Below, one piece after another: positions 40,601 through 48,179 of a stretch of DNA of 64,000 bases. The notes beneath the pieces were generated by a model. It had not been told where the DNA came from, did no database searches, and saw only the letters and a program-made list of their open reading frames with translations. A program made the translations under genes and the position numbers. Position 1 is the first letter of the stretch, and every line of letters begins with the position of its first letter. Location of the stretch: positions 9,672,001-9,736,000 of the forward strand of contig NC_135008.1 in assembly GCF_051020985.1 (NCBI RefSeq), read 5' to 3'. Source of the DNA: Nomia melanderi (lineage: Eukaryota; Arthropoda; Insecta; Hymenoptera; Halictidae).

Positions 40601-43600
40601 GATCCTGAATATATATTAATATATATCCGTGTTAAACCTGCATCGTGTGAAATATTACATTAGTGTTAATCGGACTTGCTTCGTTTAGTCGATGAAGCGT
40701 TGCTATCGGTTTCATTTTTGTTCAATTGATCAGTAAATTAATCGCGGTCTACTTTCGGCAGCACACAGTTCTCGTGACAAGTGGTTCGCTGCACTTACAT
40801 ATGGCCATTTTACTGGTTACTGTCTATTCCACTGGTAGCTGTTCTCATTGGTCACTGCGATCTGCAGTGTTTTGCGAAACGTGAAACTGATTCCAATAGG
40901 TTTTAGTGCATAGATGATATAGATGATAATTGTACAAGCAGTAGCAGCGTGTAGAAGAATTTGAATGTGCATTTCTATAGGTCATAGCGAATATTCTAAT
41001 CAGGAAGACGGAATTATGCATAAAACATTAGGTCATCCCATAAATAATTCAATCTCTATTATACTTCTTTTATTTCGAAAAATTAAGGTAAACGAAATCT
41101 TCATCAATCTAAACTATATTCTCCATCGTTATCTATAGATTATCCATCTATGCATTGTAATTGGATTGACCCTTCACACTCGATTTATTTTCAATGTCGT
41201 TGGGTCCAAAACCTGTATTTATTGCAAGGGAAATGAATTAAAGCAATTCACAGCAATAGAATTCAACGTTCCATATTTATTTTATTTATCACTATTATAA
41301 TAAGATTTTACCCTTTGCACTCGGAAGTCTCCTCTGAGGGGACATCTTGAATACTGAAATCTCCGAGTGCAAAGGATTAATTTTTATAATATCCTAAAGT
41401 GTAGTACTTTTTAAAGTAAAAATGAAGTATAACAAATTTGTATTGTCATCTCCAGAATGGCATATGAGTGCGAAGGGTTAAAATGAGTTTCGTTTATCTG
41501 AATTTTTCAATGTGAACGGAGTATAACGAAAACCGCGTTATTTACGGGATGGCCGAATGTTTTCTGTTGACCCGGTGTAATCAAAGGGCGAAAAGTCAGC
41601 AGGCCGTATATAAAGAACGAACCACGAGCAGTACCAGATCGTACGAAATCGCGACAACGGTGGGCTGTCTTTAGTAAGCGTAGAATTGCTTGTCGTTTTG
41701 ACAGGGCGACTCAGACGCGGAGAGCGACGCCGGCGTCGGCGTGACGTACAAGGTGCGTCATTCGGCGGCAGCATCGTGCCTTGCGAATTGCGCCACCCGC
41801 GACAAGGGTGCCTCAGCCGTGAGTACAGAATCATCCGGTTGTCCGGTCGGCATTTTTCAATTGTTTCCTTAAATACTATTACACGATTCTCTTATTCTTC
41901 TCGCTCTGTTTCTGTCTCTCTGTCTTTCTCTCTCTTCTTCTCTTTCTCCCTCTCTCTCTCTCTCTCTCCCGCTCTTTCTCTCTGTCTCTCTTTTTCCTGT
42001 ACTTCGAAACTTATGTCACCTCGTTTCATTTTCTTGCATTTTTCTGTTGGTCATCTGTCGATATCTGAAGCTCGTACACCACGCTAGACCGCAGCGCATG
42101 TGCCCAGTGTGTCAACGTCGCTTCCCGCCTTAATGCTCAGGATTTTCTCTGTTCGCCTTCAATCTGTAAAATGTTCTTCTCCGCGACTAAAAGGATTCGT
42201 GACTCGACAACCATAATACACGTTGACGTTTGGTAGAAGTAAAAGTTGATCGAACATGTCGGTCGTGTGGTCTTTCGCGCGTCGAGAGGTCTCGCCGGAA
42301 GTCAGACGAACGAGGGACGGTAGAATTGTTCTTATCTTTCGGAACAAAGATGTTTGCAACAGGGATTCCAGAAGGAACGATCACTTGTATGCTTACCATC
42401 CAGTTCTGTCTTTAAATAGACAAATTTATAGTATCTTCAGATTACATTCATCGATGCAGTTGCATTTTTCCTTAATTCACTAATAAAAGTATGCCAGTAC
42501 AGTGAAAGAAGAAAACGAAAAATTTTACGATATCTTATCCCCTCCCTAACGGTCCCATGTAATGACGTCGACAGAAATTAACGACCAACACGAGTCTCTC
42601 TCGTTCAAGCTGAGAAAAAGTTCACTGTCTTAAGAACAATATATCCGACACCAAGCTGTTTGCACAAGTATCAACAATGTATACTAACATACCTCGTCCC
42701 ACGAGGAAACCTACCAGATATTCGCCATTGAAACGACTTTCTTTCTTTCAAATAGTATTCCGTGAGCCTCGGGGACGAAGCACGCGATAACCACGCGCAG
42801 CAGATCGAAAGGGCTGAGATCGCGAACCTGGTTCGTTCCCGGATGGAGTCCTTGAACCTGCCAGTAGCCGACTACGACGACGTCTCGGAGAAGCGAAACA
42901 GCCTGTCCTACGTGATCATCAATCCCAGCTGCGACCTGAAGCTCGAGGAGGGCGACATCGTATACCTGGTCCGGCCGAGCCCGTTCTCTGCCCAGAAAAC
43001 GTTCGAACGGCACAACTCGCGTCGGAAGAGTAACATCAGCTTCTGCTCGGCGCAGCTGGTGTCCCAGATGAGCGCGGTGGTAGCATCAGCTGGGCTGCCA
43101 GGCGCTGGACCGGGCAGTCGTCGCGGATCAGGAATCGGCCTGCCCAGAGCTCCGCCGTTGAGTACCACCAAATCGAATTCTCTGTCCTTGCCGGATAGTC
43201 CAACGGTGGCCGGCACGTTACGTGGTCGATCGAATTCCTTGAGAGTGGTCGACGACATTCTGCTTAGACGTAGCAATTCGTTGAGGCAAGGTCTGTCGAC
43301 AACTAGGAGAAAAAGCAGCCTGGAGGACATCGGCCTGGGCGCCCTGTCGCATCCCTCGAATCACAACCCCATCAAGATCGCGTTGAACGGATCCATCGGT
43401 CTAGAAGTGACTCCGCCCGAAGAGGGCTCGCAGATGATCGGCGCCAGTAACACTGGCATCCTGGACGTCGGCCTGCCATCCATGCCGGAGCTGACCGCTG
43501 CGCTGGGGTCCAACCACGGCACCGGTTTGGGTGGCTCTCTGAGCGGCCTCCACGACCCGCCGAGCATCCAGTGCGCCCTGGGATCACCATCCCAGGCGAC

Positions 43601-43655
43601 GCAGATGCCGAGCAGCACGCAGGATCCGCAACACATACAAGGGACAATAGTATGA
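7569..43655 (+). CDS. slo2: SLO2/Slack-type sodium-activated potassium channel (KCNT family), 19 visible coding exons, 5' incomplete
   Basis: This gene encodes the alpha subunit of a high-conductance potassium channel of the Slo2 (Slack/Slick, KCNT1/KCNT2) family. Such channels sit in the plasma membrane of excitable cells as tetramers and open with intracellular sodium. The exons join at 7569-7643, 8915-8998, 9079-9173, 14339-14522, 18058-18222, 20545-20765, 21132-21329, 21450-21676, 23148-23657, 26742-26903, 27370-27523, 35522-35627, 35942-36069, 36722-36973, 37598-37709, 38966-39151, 39608-39739, 41705-41818 and 42756-43655. All introns are GT-AG and all phases agree, giving about 1,334 residues. 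In visible-residue numbering, the S3-S5 region covers 1-84, the TVGYGD filter about 115-120, S6 ends near 146, RCK1 runs from about 147 to 440, a low-complexity and acidic linker follows, and RCK2 spans about 690-1,100. The tail ends in TIV. S1 and S2 are missing. Family assignment is very secure. Confidence 0.97.
8915..8998 (+). CDS. slo2: slo2 exon B (S4 region)
   Basis: The exon has 28 codons in phase 0 after ttttcag, followed by gtaagt. It carries the Slo2 signature RNLFIPVFLNCWLAKHSLEN. The S4 of this family is weakly charged, as expected for a channel with little intrinsic voltage sensing. Confidence 0.95.
9079..9173 (+). CDS. slo2: slo2 exon C (S4-S5 linker and S5)
   Basis: The exon has 31 codons plus 2 bases, after gtttgcag and before gtaagt. 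The peptide begins NDLHRAMQKSQSALSQQ and continues into the hydrophobic S5 helix (LMILSATLLCLVFT). The two leftover bases, AG, pair with the first C of the pore exon to give Ser. Confidence 0.95.
9377..9622. mobile_element. TTAA-type MITE, family 3 (CCCTTTGCACTCG ends)
   Basis: It starts ttaaccctttgcactcgaaa and ends ttccgagtgcaacgggttca. The CCC next to TTAA is reminiscent of piggyBac-type ends. Interior similarity to 58130-58373 is seen in the opposite orientation. Confidence 0.82.
10066..10279. mobile_element. TTAA-type MITE, family 2
   Basis: It starts ttaacactaaatctaccg and ends gctcggtagttttagtgtta. It is homologous along its length to 4112-4332. Confidence 0.85.
10586..11087. mobile_element. 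TTAA-type MITE, family 3, long copy
   Basis: It starts ttaaccctttgcactcgaaa and ends tttcgagtgtaaaggattaa. The left interior matches 9377-9622. It is about 250 bases longer than the other copies, so it has an insertion or a different interior. Confidence 0.72.
11189..11226. repeat. Perfect 13-bp GC-rich inverted repeat
   Basis: The arms CGCCCTTGTCGCG and CGCGACAAGGGCG are separated by 12 bases. It stands out in an AT-rich intron. Confidence 0.85.
13531..13901. mobile_element. Possible TTAA-type element with short ends
   Basis: It starts ttaaccctttacaggcg and ends gctacg-like sequence before caaagggttaa. Only about 10-12 terminal bases match, so the call is weak. Confidence 0.35.
14339..14522 (+). 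CDS. slo2: slo2 exon D (pore helix, selectivity filter, S6)
   Basis: One base completes the previous codon, followed by 61 full codons, after atttccag and before gtatgt. It encodes SVCGIQHFQRAG, the pore helix, the potassium selectivity filter TVGYGD, FVPDIWPSQL and the S6 helix MVIMICVALIVLPTQ. The WPSQL and VLPTQ motifs are typical of Slo2 rather than Slo1 or Shaker-type channels. This is the strongest diagnostic exon of the locus. Confidence 0.98.
14536..14605 (+). repeat. Diverged fragment related to the 37843-38170 element
   Basis: Sequence with cttacgtctgcgccgagta and aaactaaaagtgtacaggg resembles the element arm at 37852-37910 and the fragment near 22648. It lies only about 14 bases after the donor of the pore exon. 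Confidence 0.5.
15162..15361. mobile_element. TTAA-type MITE, family 1-like
   Basis: It starts ttaacacattggcaaccg and ends gcggtcagcaatgcgttaa. The termini agree with family 1; the interior is diverged. Confidence 0.6.
15887..16128. mobile_element. TTAA-type MITE, family 1
   Basis: It starts ttaacacactgacagccacg and ends catggcagtcaacgtgttaa. Its interior, including gttacgctattatctagtta, closely matches the window-end copy at 63771 and resembles 47800-48030. Confidence 0.85.
17758..17991. mobile_element. TTAA-type MITE, family 3, diverged
   Basis: It is homologous to 58130-58373 over the middle (shared aaaatcttgcat, attaaggga, aatttaatattgaatttt), with degraded ends. The 63-codon ORF 17682-17873 overlaps it and is not a gene. 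Confidence 0.65.
18058..18222 (+). CDS. slo2: slo2 exon E (S6-RCK1 linker and first RCK1 strand)
   Basis: The exon has 55 codons in phase 0, following gatag and ending CAG before gtaaaa. It begins FEQLAFTWMERQKLGGSYS, then EKHVVVCSTTL, the first Rossmann strand of RCK1, and DFLNEFYAHPLLQ. It couples the inner gate helix to the cytosolic gating ring. Confidence 0.97.
19459..19545 (+). repeat. 87-bp dispersed repeat, copy 1
   Basis: It is almost identical (one mismatch seen) to 22868-22954, beginning ttaagtccagaaaacaaaaa and ending gctataaaaagaagg. Confidence 0.93.
19561..19716 (+). repeat. Imperfect tandem duplication
   Basis: Two related units share the block agaatattatttattct followed by ttaaaatttac, each preceded by an aaaaacga-rich stretch and aaatcctt. 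They are separated by a short ctaacctaacc stretch. Confidence 0.6.
20545..20765 (+). CDS. slo2: slo2 exon F (RCK1)
   Basis: The exon has 73 codons plus 2 bases, after attcag and before gtaagc. The peptide begins DYYVVLLSPMELDTT and includes VPIWAQRVIYIQGSCLKD, NEAEACFVLAARN and TAADEHTIL, all conserved RCK1 segments of the family. The residual AG joins G from the next exon to give Arg. Confidence 0.97.
21132..21329 (+). CDS. slo2: slo2 exon G (RCK1)
   Basis: It has one completing base, 65 codons and 2 bases. It encodes SWAVKDFAPNVPQYVQIFRP, KLHVKFAEHVVCEDEFKYAL and CPGASTLVTLLLHTSRG. It follows gacag and ends before gtgagt. Confidence 0.97.
21450..21676 (+). CDS. slo2: slo2 exon H (RCK1)
   Basis: It has one completing base, 75 codons and 1 base, after tttctcag and before gtaaca. 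It encodes GQQSQEEWHRLYGKCSGNEI, FFGEYEGKSFTYASFHSHRK and DTILLNP, characteristic of the second half of Slo2 RCK1. Confidence 0.97.
22640..22720 (+). repeat. Diverged fragment related to the 37843-38170 element
   Basis: The segment cttctcacgtctgtgccga followed by caagctaaaaatgcacaagg and gcaaggagaa aligns with the left arm of the 37843 element and with 14536-14605. Confidence 0.55.
22868..22954 (+). repeat. 87-bp dispersed repeat, copy 2
   Basis: It is a near-identical copy of 19459-19545 in the same orientation, in the intron before exon I. Flanks differ on both sides. Confidence 0.93.
23148..23657 (+). CDS. slo2: slo2 exon I (end of RCK1 and Thr/Asn/Gly-rich linker insertion)
   Basis: The exon has 510 bases: 2 completing bases, 169 codons and 1 base, after acgaag and before gtgagt. 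The beginning is conserved (PRHIMKKTDTCYYMSITKEE, then NSAFV). It then becomes a low-complexity region of about 110 residues rich in Thr, Asn, Ser and Gly, with a run of seven Thr. The end returns to a conserved-looking HHNIIASDVH. Long minus-strand ORFs here are shadows of this exon. Confidence 0.93.
26742..26903 (+). CDS. slo2: slo2 exon J (RCK1-RCK2 linker)
   Basis: The exon has 162 bases in phases matching both neighbours, after tttgcag and before gtaata. It encodes PTYLDPGGFGDSRQ, then a Pro/Ser/Asn-rich stretch ending LLSPEILTQRR. The linker is poorly conserved across the family, so the evidence is the open frame, splice sites and phase continuity. Confidence 0.88.
27370..27523 (+). CDS. 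slo2: slo2 exon K (acidic linker before RCK2)
   Basis: It has 2 completing bases, 50 codons and 2 bases, after cactag and before gtgagt. The start gives GSRRPSILPVPDML, close to the KCNT linker GSRRPSIxPV. It continues to an acidic run (DHEGDESEDEMDDD) and SPSEKI. The vertebrate linker has the same RRPS to acidic layout. Confidence 0.93.
29827..30057. mobile_element. TTAA-type MITE, family 1
   Basis: It starts ttaacacgttgaccgccc and ends gtggcggtcaacgtgtcaa. The interior is diverged from the other copies. Confidence 0.7.
30658..31369. mobile_element. TTAA-type element, family 4 (TCGCTACCA ends), hosting a mariner-like insertion
   Basis: It starts ttaacccactcgctaccagc and ends ttggtagcgaacgtgttaa. 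A similar single end (ttaacacgttcgctacca) is at 19196. The element contains the mariner-like insertion 30740-30951 and shares its right TTAA with the next element. Confidence 0.72.
30740..30951. mobile_element. Mariner-like MITE nested in family 4 element
   Basis: The left end is TTAGGTTGTCCCATAAGTTC and the right end reverse-complements to TTAGGTCGTTCTATAAGTTC. These are mariner-type termini. About 212 bp, with no transposase. Confidence 0.78.
31366..31626. mobile_element. TTAA-type MITE, family 5 (CCCTTGGACTA ends)
   Basis: It starts ttaacccttggactatcaac and ends gttggtagtctaagggttaa, an inverted repeat of about 20 bases with few mismatches. It abuts the family 4 element through one shared TTAA. 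Confidence 0.82.
35522..35627 (+). CDS. slo2: slo2 exon L (entry to RCK2)
   Basis: The exon has one completing base and 35 codons, after ttgcag, ending CAG before gtagac, a weaker donor. It encodes IVKGFPPVSPFIGVSPTLCY and LLKEKKPLCCLQLAQ, matching the KCNT motif KGxPPxSPxIGxSPTLCxLL. Confidence 0.96.
35942..36069 (+). CDS. slo2: slo2 exon M (RCK2 first strand)
   Basis: The exon has 42 codons plus 2 bases. It encodes VCQHCSYRNAKDYNWQNKTI followed by ILAADYASNGIYNFIIPLRA. It corresponds to the start of RCK2, which is known to take part in sodium gating in this family. Confidence 0.96.
36722..36973 (+). CDS. slo2: slo2 exon N (RCK2)
   Basis: It has one completing base, 83 codons and 2 bases, after gtattag and before gtgagt. 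It contains SLNPIILLLERKPEIAFLDA, FPLVYWMRGSIDCLDDLLRA, ENVVVVNKELSNSAEEDTLA and IVAVQTMF, all highly conserved in Slo2. Confidence 0.97.
37598..37709 (+). CDS. slo2: slo2 exon O (RCK2)
   Basis: It has one completing base and 37 codons, after tttacag, ending AAG before gtacgt. It encodes FFPSIKSITELSQSSNMRFM, QFRAHDKYALHLSKMEK. It lies just upstream of an inverted-repeat element in the next intron. Confidence 0.97.
37843..38170. mobile_element. GC-rich 328-bp MITE with 62-bp terminal inverted repeats
   Basis: The left arm begins cagtgcagctctcacgttcc and the right arm reverse-complements to tagtgcagctctcacgttcc. About 58 of 62 arm positions match, including the ctaaaagctaaaagtgcac block. TA is present on both flanks, as for Tc1/mariner elements. 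The three ORFs inside are artefacts of this GC-rich element. Confidence 0.92.
38966..39151 (+). CDS. slo2: slo2 exon P (RCK2)
   Basis: The exon has 62 codons in phase 0, between aacag and gtaaac. It encodes REKERGSHISYMFRLPFAAG, SMLDTLLYQAFVKDYMIT and LLLGVDQAPGSGFLTS, strongly conserved in KCNT proteins. Confidence 0.97.
39608..39739 (+). CDS. slo2: slo2 exon Q (RCK2)
   Basis: The exon has 44 codons in phase 0, between ttatag and gtgagt. It encodes MKITKDDMWIRTYGRLYQKL and CEIPIGIYRTQDTTVSDTSH. The family-typical EIPIGIYRT motif is intact. Confidence 0.97.
41166..41481. mobile_element. TTAA-type MITE, family 3, with a smaller copy inside
   Basis: It starts ttgacccttcacactcgat and ends gagtgcgaagggttaa. 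The second, shorter element with the same type of ends is at 41307-41380. Confidence 0.6.
41307..41380. mobile_element. Very short family 3 element (about 70 bp)
   Basis: It starts accctttgcactcggaag and ends ctccgagtgcaaaggattaa. The ends form an almost complete hairpin with little interior. Confidence 0.65.
41705..41818 (+). CDS. slo2: slo2 exon R with two possible in-frame 5' splice sites
   Basis: The exon follows ttgacag and opens with an acidic GDSDAESDAGVGVTYK-type peptide. Two donors are possible: after AAG at 41752 (gtgcgt, 16 codons) and after GCC at 41818 (gtgagt, 38 codons). Both leave phase 0. The longer form adds a Ala/Cys-rich VRHSAAASCLANCATRDKG segment. Either form joins the last exon in frame. 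Confidence 0.88.
41919..42000. repeat. CT-rich low-complexity tract in slo2 intron
   Basis: A run dominated by CTCT and TTTCTC units lies in the intron before the last exon. The 133-residue ORF over it is Ser/Leu/Phe-only low complexity and is not a gene. Confidence 0.9.
42756..43655 (+). CDS. slo2: slo2 last coding exon (end of RCK2, Ser-rich tail, stop)
   Basis: The exon has 299 codons and a TGA stop. It starts YSVSLGDEARDNHAQQIERA, then LVRSRMESLNLP, NSLSYVIINPSCDLKLEEGD and IVYLVRPSP, the last conserved part of RCK2 in KCNT. The remaining roughly 210 residues form a disordered tail with repeated basic-Ser motifs (RRKSN, TKSNSLS, GRSNSLR, RRSNSLRQ, RRKSSLED) and Gly/Pro-rich stretches. 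The protein ends GTIV, a possible class I PDZ ligand. The exon is much more GC-rich than its surroundings. Minus-strand ORFs of up to 140 residues here are shadows. Confidence 0.97.
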   Translation, partial: YSVSLGDEARDNHAQQIERAEIANLVRSRMESLNLPVADYDDVSEKRNSLSYVIINPSCDLKLEEGDIVYLVRPSPFSAQKTFERHNSRRKSNISFCSAQLVSQMSAVVASAGLPGAGPGSRRGSGIGLPRAPPLSTTKSNSLSLPDSPTVAGTLRGRSNSLRVVDDILLRRSNSLRQGLSTTRRKSSLEDIGLGALSHPSNHNPIKIALNGSIGLEVTPPEEGSQMIGASNTGILDVGLPSMPELTAALGSNHGTGLGGSLSGLHDPPSIQCALGSPSQATQMPSSTQDPQHIQGTIV

Positions 43656-44260
43656 TATAACCTTATGTGGGGACGCAGGCTCTCCGGCGTGGCACGAAAC
43701 AAGTGGCTGTAGCGTTCCCACATTTCGCGTGAAGATCACTCGATTGGGATGTGTCGGTGGTGAATCCTCGGCATCCTGACATTCGACGAACCGGTGGGAC
43801 TGAACGGTGGCGACGATCACGGATAGTGAGACGGCCGGAGAGCAAGGTGTTTCAGTGACACTGCGGATAAAACGGGAAACAAAGAAAATACCGAGACCGT
43901 ACTGTACGAACGCGGTAAACAGCTAGATGAATGTTTTTTTTTTTTTATTCTGTTTCTTGCATAGTTTCAGTTAGCTGACACCATGACGGTATGATTTACG
44001 CAAACTCGGGGACCTAAACGTGGCGTCGTAGAGCTGCGACTGTGATACACAGATATATTGAATTCATTTGTACGTCTCGGCAGGTGGGTTACTATAATGT
44101 TCCGTAGATTTCCTTGATTTTCCTGTTCACGATTGTTAACTGTAACGAACAATAAGATCTTGTCGGTTATTTGGTCGAAGTTCTTCCTCGAAGAATATTC
44201 AGAGTTCCTTGCCGCGTTTGGTGTGTAGAGATTTCATTTATGTTGACGATTAGAATAAAA
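43656..44260 (+). other. slo2: Probable slo2 3' UTR start with candidate poly(A) signal
   Basis: The GC content decays gradually after the stop codon. The first clear AATAAA on the sense strand that I noted is at 44254-44259 (tagaataaaatc). The true end is uncertain, and the 3' UTR could extend further. Confidence 0.35.
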
Positions 44261-45938
44261 TCGGTGAATGATTTTAAAGGAAAAATCGCAACAACCTAAA
44301 GCGATGGAAAGATAGAAAATAGAGAATGTTGACAGATCTTTTCATGTTTAAGAAAAACAGTGATCACACAAAAATTGGGTGCTGATTGAACAAAACCATT
44401 GTGTTTAATGAAGGAATGAAAATCACGGTTGAATATAACTATTTGATAAAGGATTTCGTTCAACCCAGCTCTGTCGACGTACAACTGTTTCGTCGAAACT
44501 ACGATTACAGTTTTAGTAATAATTTTCTCTTTGTAGATAGTACAAACAGATACTACCGAGTAACTGAAGTCCAATTGATTGCCCGGCATCGACGAAGTTG
44601 CGTGTTGTTGAGCGTTTTATTTTAAAGTGATCATTAATCCCTCATGGTGTGTATAGTGGGCTACGTTCTTAAAACGTTTTGCTCTCTAGTCGGCTCTGGC
44701 GTATTGACCTCCGTACATCCAATCAAATATTTATGGCCATCTCGATGATTGCACAGGCAAAGTGAAAAACGGTGCATGCCAGAGGTCCATTAATACAATT
44801 GATCAATTCAAGACGATTAAATTATTAAAGTAATGTTATGAAACTAATGACAATGGACAAGAGTTTCCCTTTCATTTTTATAAAATTTTTCATAAGATTA
44901 ATATATTCGTTATCGTTTATATAGATCGTATGGAATCATGAGGGTTTCAAGTTTCCTTGAAAAATCAGTCTCATAATATGTGATTCGATTAATTTTCCAA
45001 GAATTGGCGCAATATAATACACCACTCGAGATTATTAAAAAATCATTTGCTCTATGGCGTTCTATTGCGTAATTTCTTCATTCCTGGTTTGTAAATCAAA
45101 CCTGTATATAAATTAGTTGTAAAAGTAAATTGAAAAAAGAGTGTTGCATTGAAGATAATGATTTAATTGATAGTACTGTTTTTCAAACGATTCTAGTTAC
45201 AAATGCTTTAGACAAGATGTATTTACTTGGCATTAGAGACGTCGTATCTGGAAGCAGTTAATTTGTTTTTAATACAAAGTACATACTTACAGCTGCTTCT
45301 TTTAAAAGATACAGAAACTGTAGACGATTTCGAAATAAAAATATAATCGTTCAAAATCTCATTTATTTTTGATTACTCGATATAAAATCAATGAATCTTT
45401 CTTCTTTAAGAAATCTAATCTCTAACGAATCTAACGTAATCAATATTTGTATTAAACAATTGACGACTTCAGTATAGTTTCTCTAATATTCCATTCAAAC
45501 ACCGTTTCGCTAATCACATTTATTTCAAACGAAGAGCCATTTCAATGTCACGTAAGAACGCGGACGATGTTTCGAGTAAATCAGAATTTGCTTTGACCGC
45601 ATGCCTATGGAAGATGTAAGCATGCGGGACTACGTTATTCTGATTTACGTAATCTACGAATTCTATAATAGCATGTGTATAACGAGTTCTTGTCCCTCGT
45701 CAAAGAGATAGCTAAGGAGAGTAGGTAAGAAAAGAGAAAAAGTTTTCCTAGTTCAAGTCCCGATTCCTACGTAGGGTCACATTCCGTCGTTGAACGCGAG
45801 ATAATTTTATACTAGAACAAATTTACGACGAGAGTATATTATATGAATACGACTATAAATATATAAATATATTGACCATTTTAATCATATCACGCGAAGA
45901 AAGAGAGTGACGCCGATTAAAGAGGTGGAAGTAATTAA

Positions 45939-45957
45939 TATGTGTGTGTGTGTGTGC
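45939..45957. repeat. GT dinucleotide microsatellite
   Basis: A short tgtgtgtgtgtgtgtg run in the intergenic region. Confidence 0.85.
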
Positions 45958-47799
45958 GTAGGTCGAACAAGGGTTTACAAAAATGTTTTGAAGGAAAACG
46001 AGAACGAGGTACCAGAACTGAATAAAATATCGTGTGAACAGTCAGGACGCATACTTCCATATAGGCAAGCGAAGTCCTAAACGTATCTAACGGGATCTGA
46101 AAATTCTCTGTTTCTCGTTTAAACGGTGTTCAGGATTCCATTGAGATTAGACCACCGTGGAATTCGGACGAAGAATGGTTAACGCGGATATATACTATTT
46201 TCTTCTCTTCTATTAGTTGGAAACGCAGTCTTATCTGTACATTTTATCAGAGATTTTCGAGTACACGTTTTATTGGGAGGAACTCATTTATTCTTAGCCA
46301 CGTGAGAGCAAAGTTTCGACAATCCGTTCAGATCAGTTAGTCAGGCGTAAGCGTCGTTAGGGGATGACATATTAAAAATATATCTATTTATCGACTCGAC
46401 GCTTCGAGCCAAAACGCAATCGTTTCTCGACCAATTTACACACTTTCCCGACCAAACCTCGTCTTATCGAGTGTACGTACCTGCTTCGATGCTGCTTCCG
46501 CTATGCCCAACCGGTTCCACTATTCAATTATCTGCAATCGGATTAACTTAGCTTATCGATCACGGTGAATCACGAACCAACCGGTTCATGGATCGTTACA
46601 TGTACGGTATAATGATTTTGGATCAATACACTTTCGAATCGCAGACCCTTACGTAAAATTTGATTGAATTTCAGCCATCCTAAACGGGCAGATACATTGA
46701 CAAGTGATTCACGACATTTTTATCTGATTGTGACTCTCATGATCTGTATAAACTAGGTTGCTGGAGGTAAATTCACTTGCAATAGTGATAAAATAAAATA
46801 AAATTGGAGTGTATGCACTTTTGCAAGTCGCTATTAGACAAAAATGTCGCAAGTTTCTAGCTAGTGTATCAGCACTTTAAAGGAAATGAACGTATACGAA
46901 CATCTCAAACTGATTGCTGTTTATTTTCACGGCCTTGTTCGTTCAAATAAATTATTACTGAACGTTTTTCATGTAACGATATCCTTTCTCGATGCATTCT
47001 TATAAATGGTTGTTAAAATTTCGTTCTTACGAATAACTGCAAATTATAATTGTTTGAATTTAAAATGTCGAAATGTAAAAACAATTACTTTGAAACCGTA
47101 TTTCACATGGCAGTTGAGATGGAGGTTTTTACGTTAGTTCTTTGTTTGTCGTGTTATATTATACTTTTTCCTCTTCAATCACTTGTTTCTTAAAGGCAAC
47201 ATTCTTGAGGTTATATCTGAAGTCGTATGGCAGAACAATGAAACTTATGTATATTCATATATGAATCACATGTTAAATAGCTTTAATTCTTTCAGGACGA
47301 ATGTTGCTATATCAGTGATGTCAAGTTTTCATATCTAAAAAACTTAAGAGAGTTTAACTGTTCAAACACTAGAAAATCAGTACAAGGTTTCTTTCTATTT
47401 TAGTAGGTATTTAAAGATTATGATACGTTTTCGATTTAGTTTAGAACTCACTCTGCTCTTATCTTAAAAAGGAATCAATTTTTGGTGGAATTTTCCTTCT
47501 ACCATAGTACGATGTTTATCTTGTGAACCATCTCGAACCAAGACGAATCATTTGAAAATCTAATTCATGTTTTTCCATGCGACTACAGATGCAAGAGTTT
47601 TGGATGTAATATACCTCATTTATGTTATAAATTGTATCTGAAAACGTAAATCCATATATTTTCTATTTTCTTTCCTATTTCACGATTAACATTTTTTAAA
47701 GGCCTAATCTTGTTAAGACACGTATCTTATGGTTTCGAGTTGAATAAATGAATCTCAATAGGCACTTCTATTATACTTCGTCGTTTATTTCTTCCGCCA

Positions 47800-48030
47800 T
47801 TGACACGTTAATTGCCACGAAAATTGTCAGCGTTTTATAGAGCACCTACTTGTCCTTTCGTAGCAAAGATGAATGGTATTAGAAATATATAATCATTAAT
47901 AATTTGACAATCCTTACGTTACAGTTTTACCTAATAATACATTTTTAGCCATACACGCTATTATAATTGTGTTTTCAAACAATTCGAAAGCGGCGGTCAT
48001 CGGTGACCACCATGGCAATCAACGTATCAA
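47800..48030. mobile_element. TTAA-type MITE, family 1
   Basis: It has degenerate left end ttgacacgttaattgccacg and right end gaccaccatggcaatcaacg followed by tatcaa. Interior blocks (tcctttcgtagcaaagat, cattaataatt) correspond to those of 15887-16128. Confidence 0.78.
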
Positions 48031-48179
48031 CACTAGAACTACCGTAACGATCAAAATGATGGGTTCTCCATTTCTATTTTTGCAAATATTGATATTTTAA
48101 AAGCATTAAATATCCGAAATAATTTAAAAAATAAAATAACGTCGGTGCGCTATTAAATGCTCGGTAGTTTTAGTGTTAA
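48027..48179. mobile_element. TTAA-type MITE, family 2, short copy
   Basis: It starts tcaacactagaactaccg and ends gctcggtagttttagtgttaa. It adjoins the family 1 copy through a shared TCAA and is shorter than the other two copies. Confidence 0.78.

Noticed and set aside
43361..43723. Long minus-strand ORFs opposite the slo2 last exon (also 42908-43330)
   Set aside because: They mirror the GC-rich plus-strand coding exon and show no known motif.
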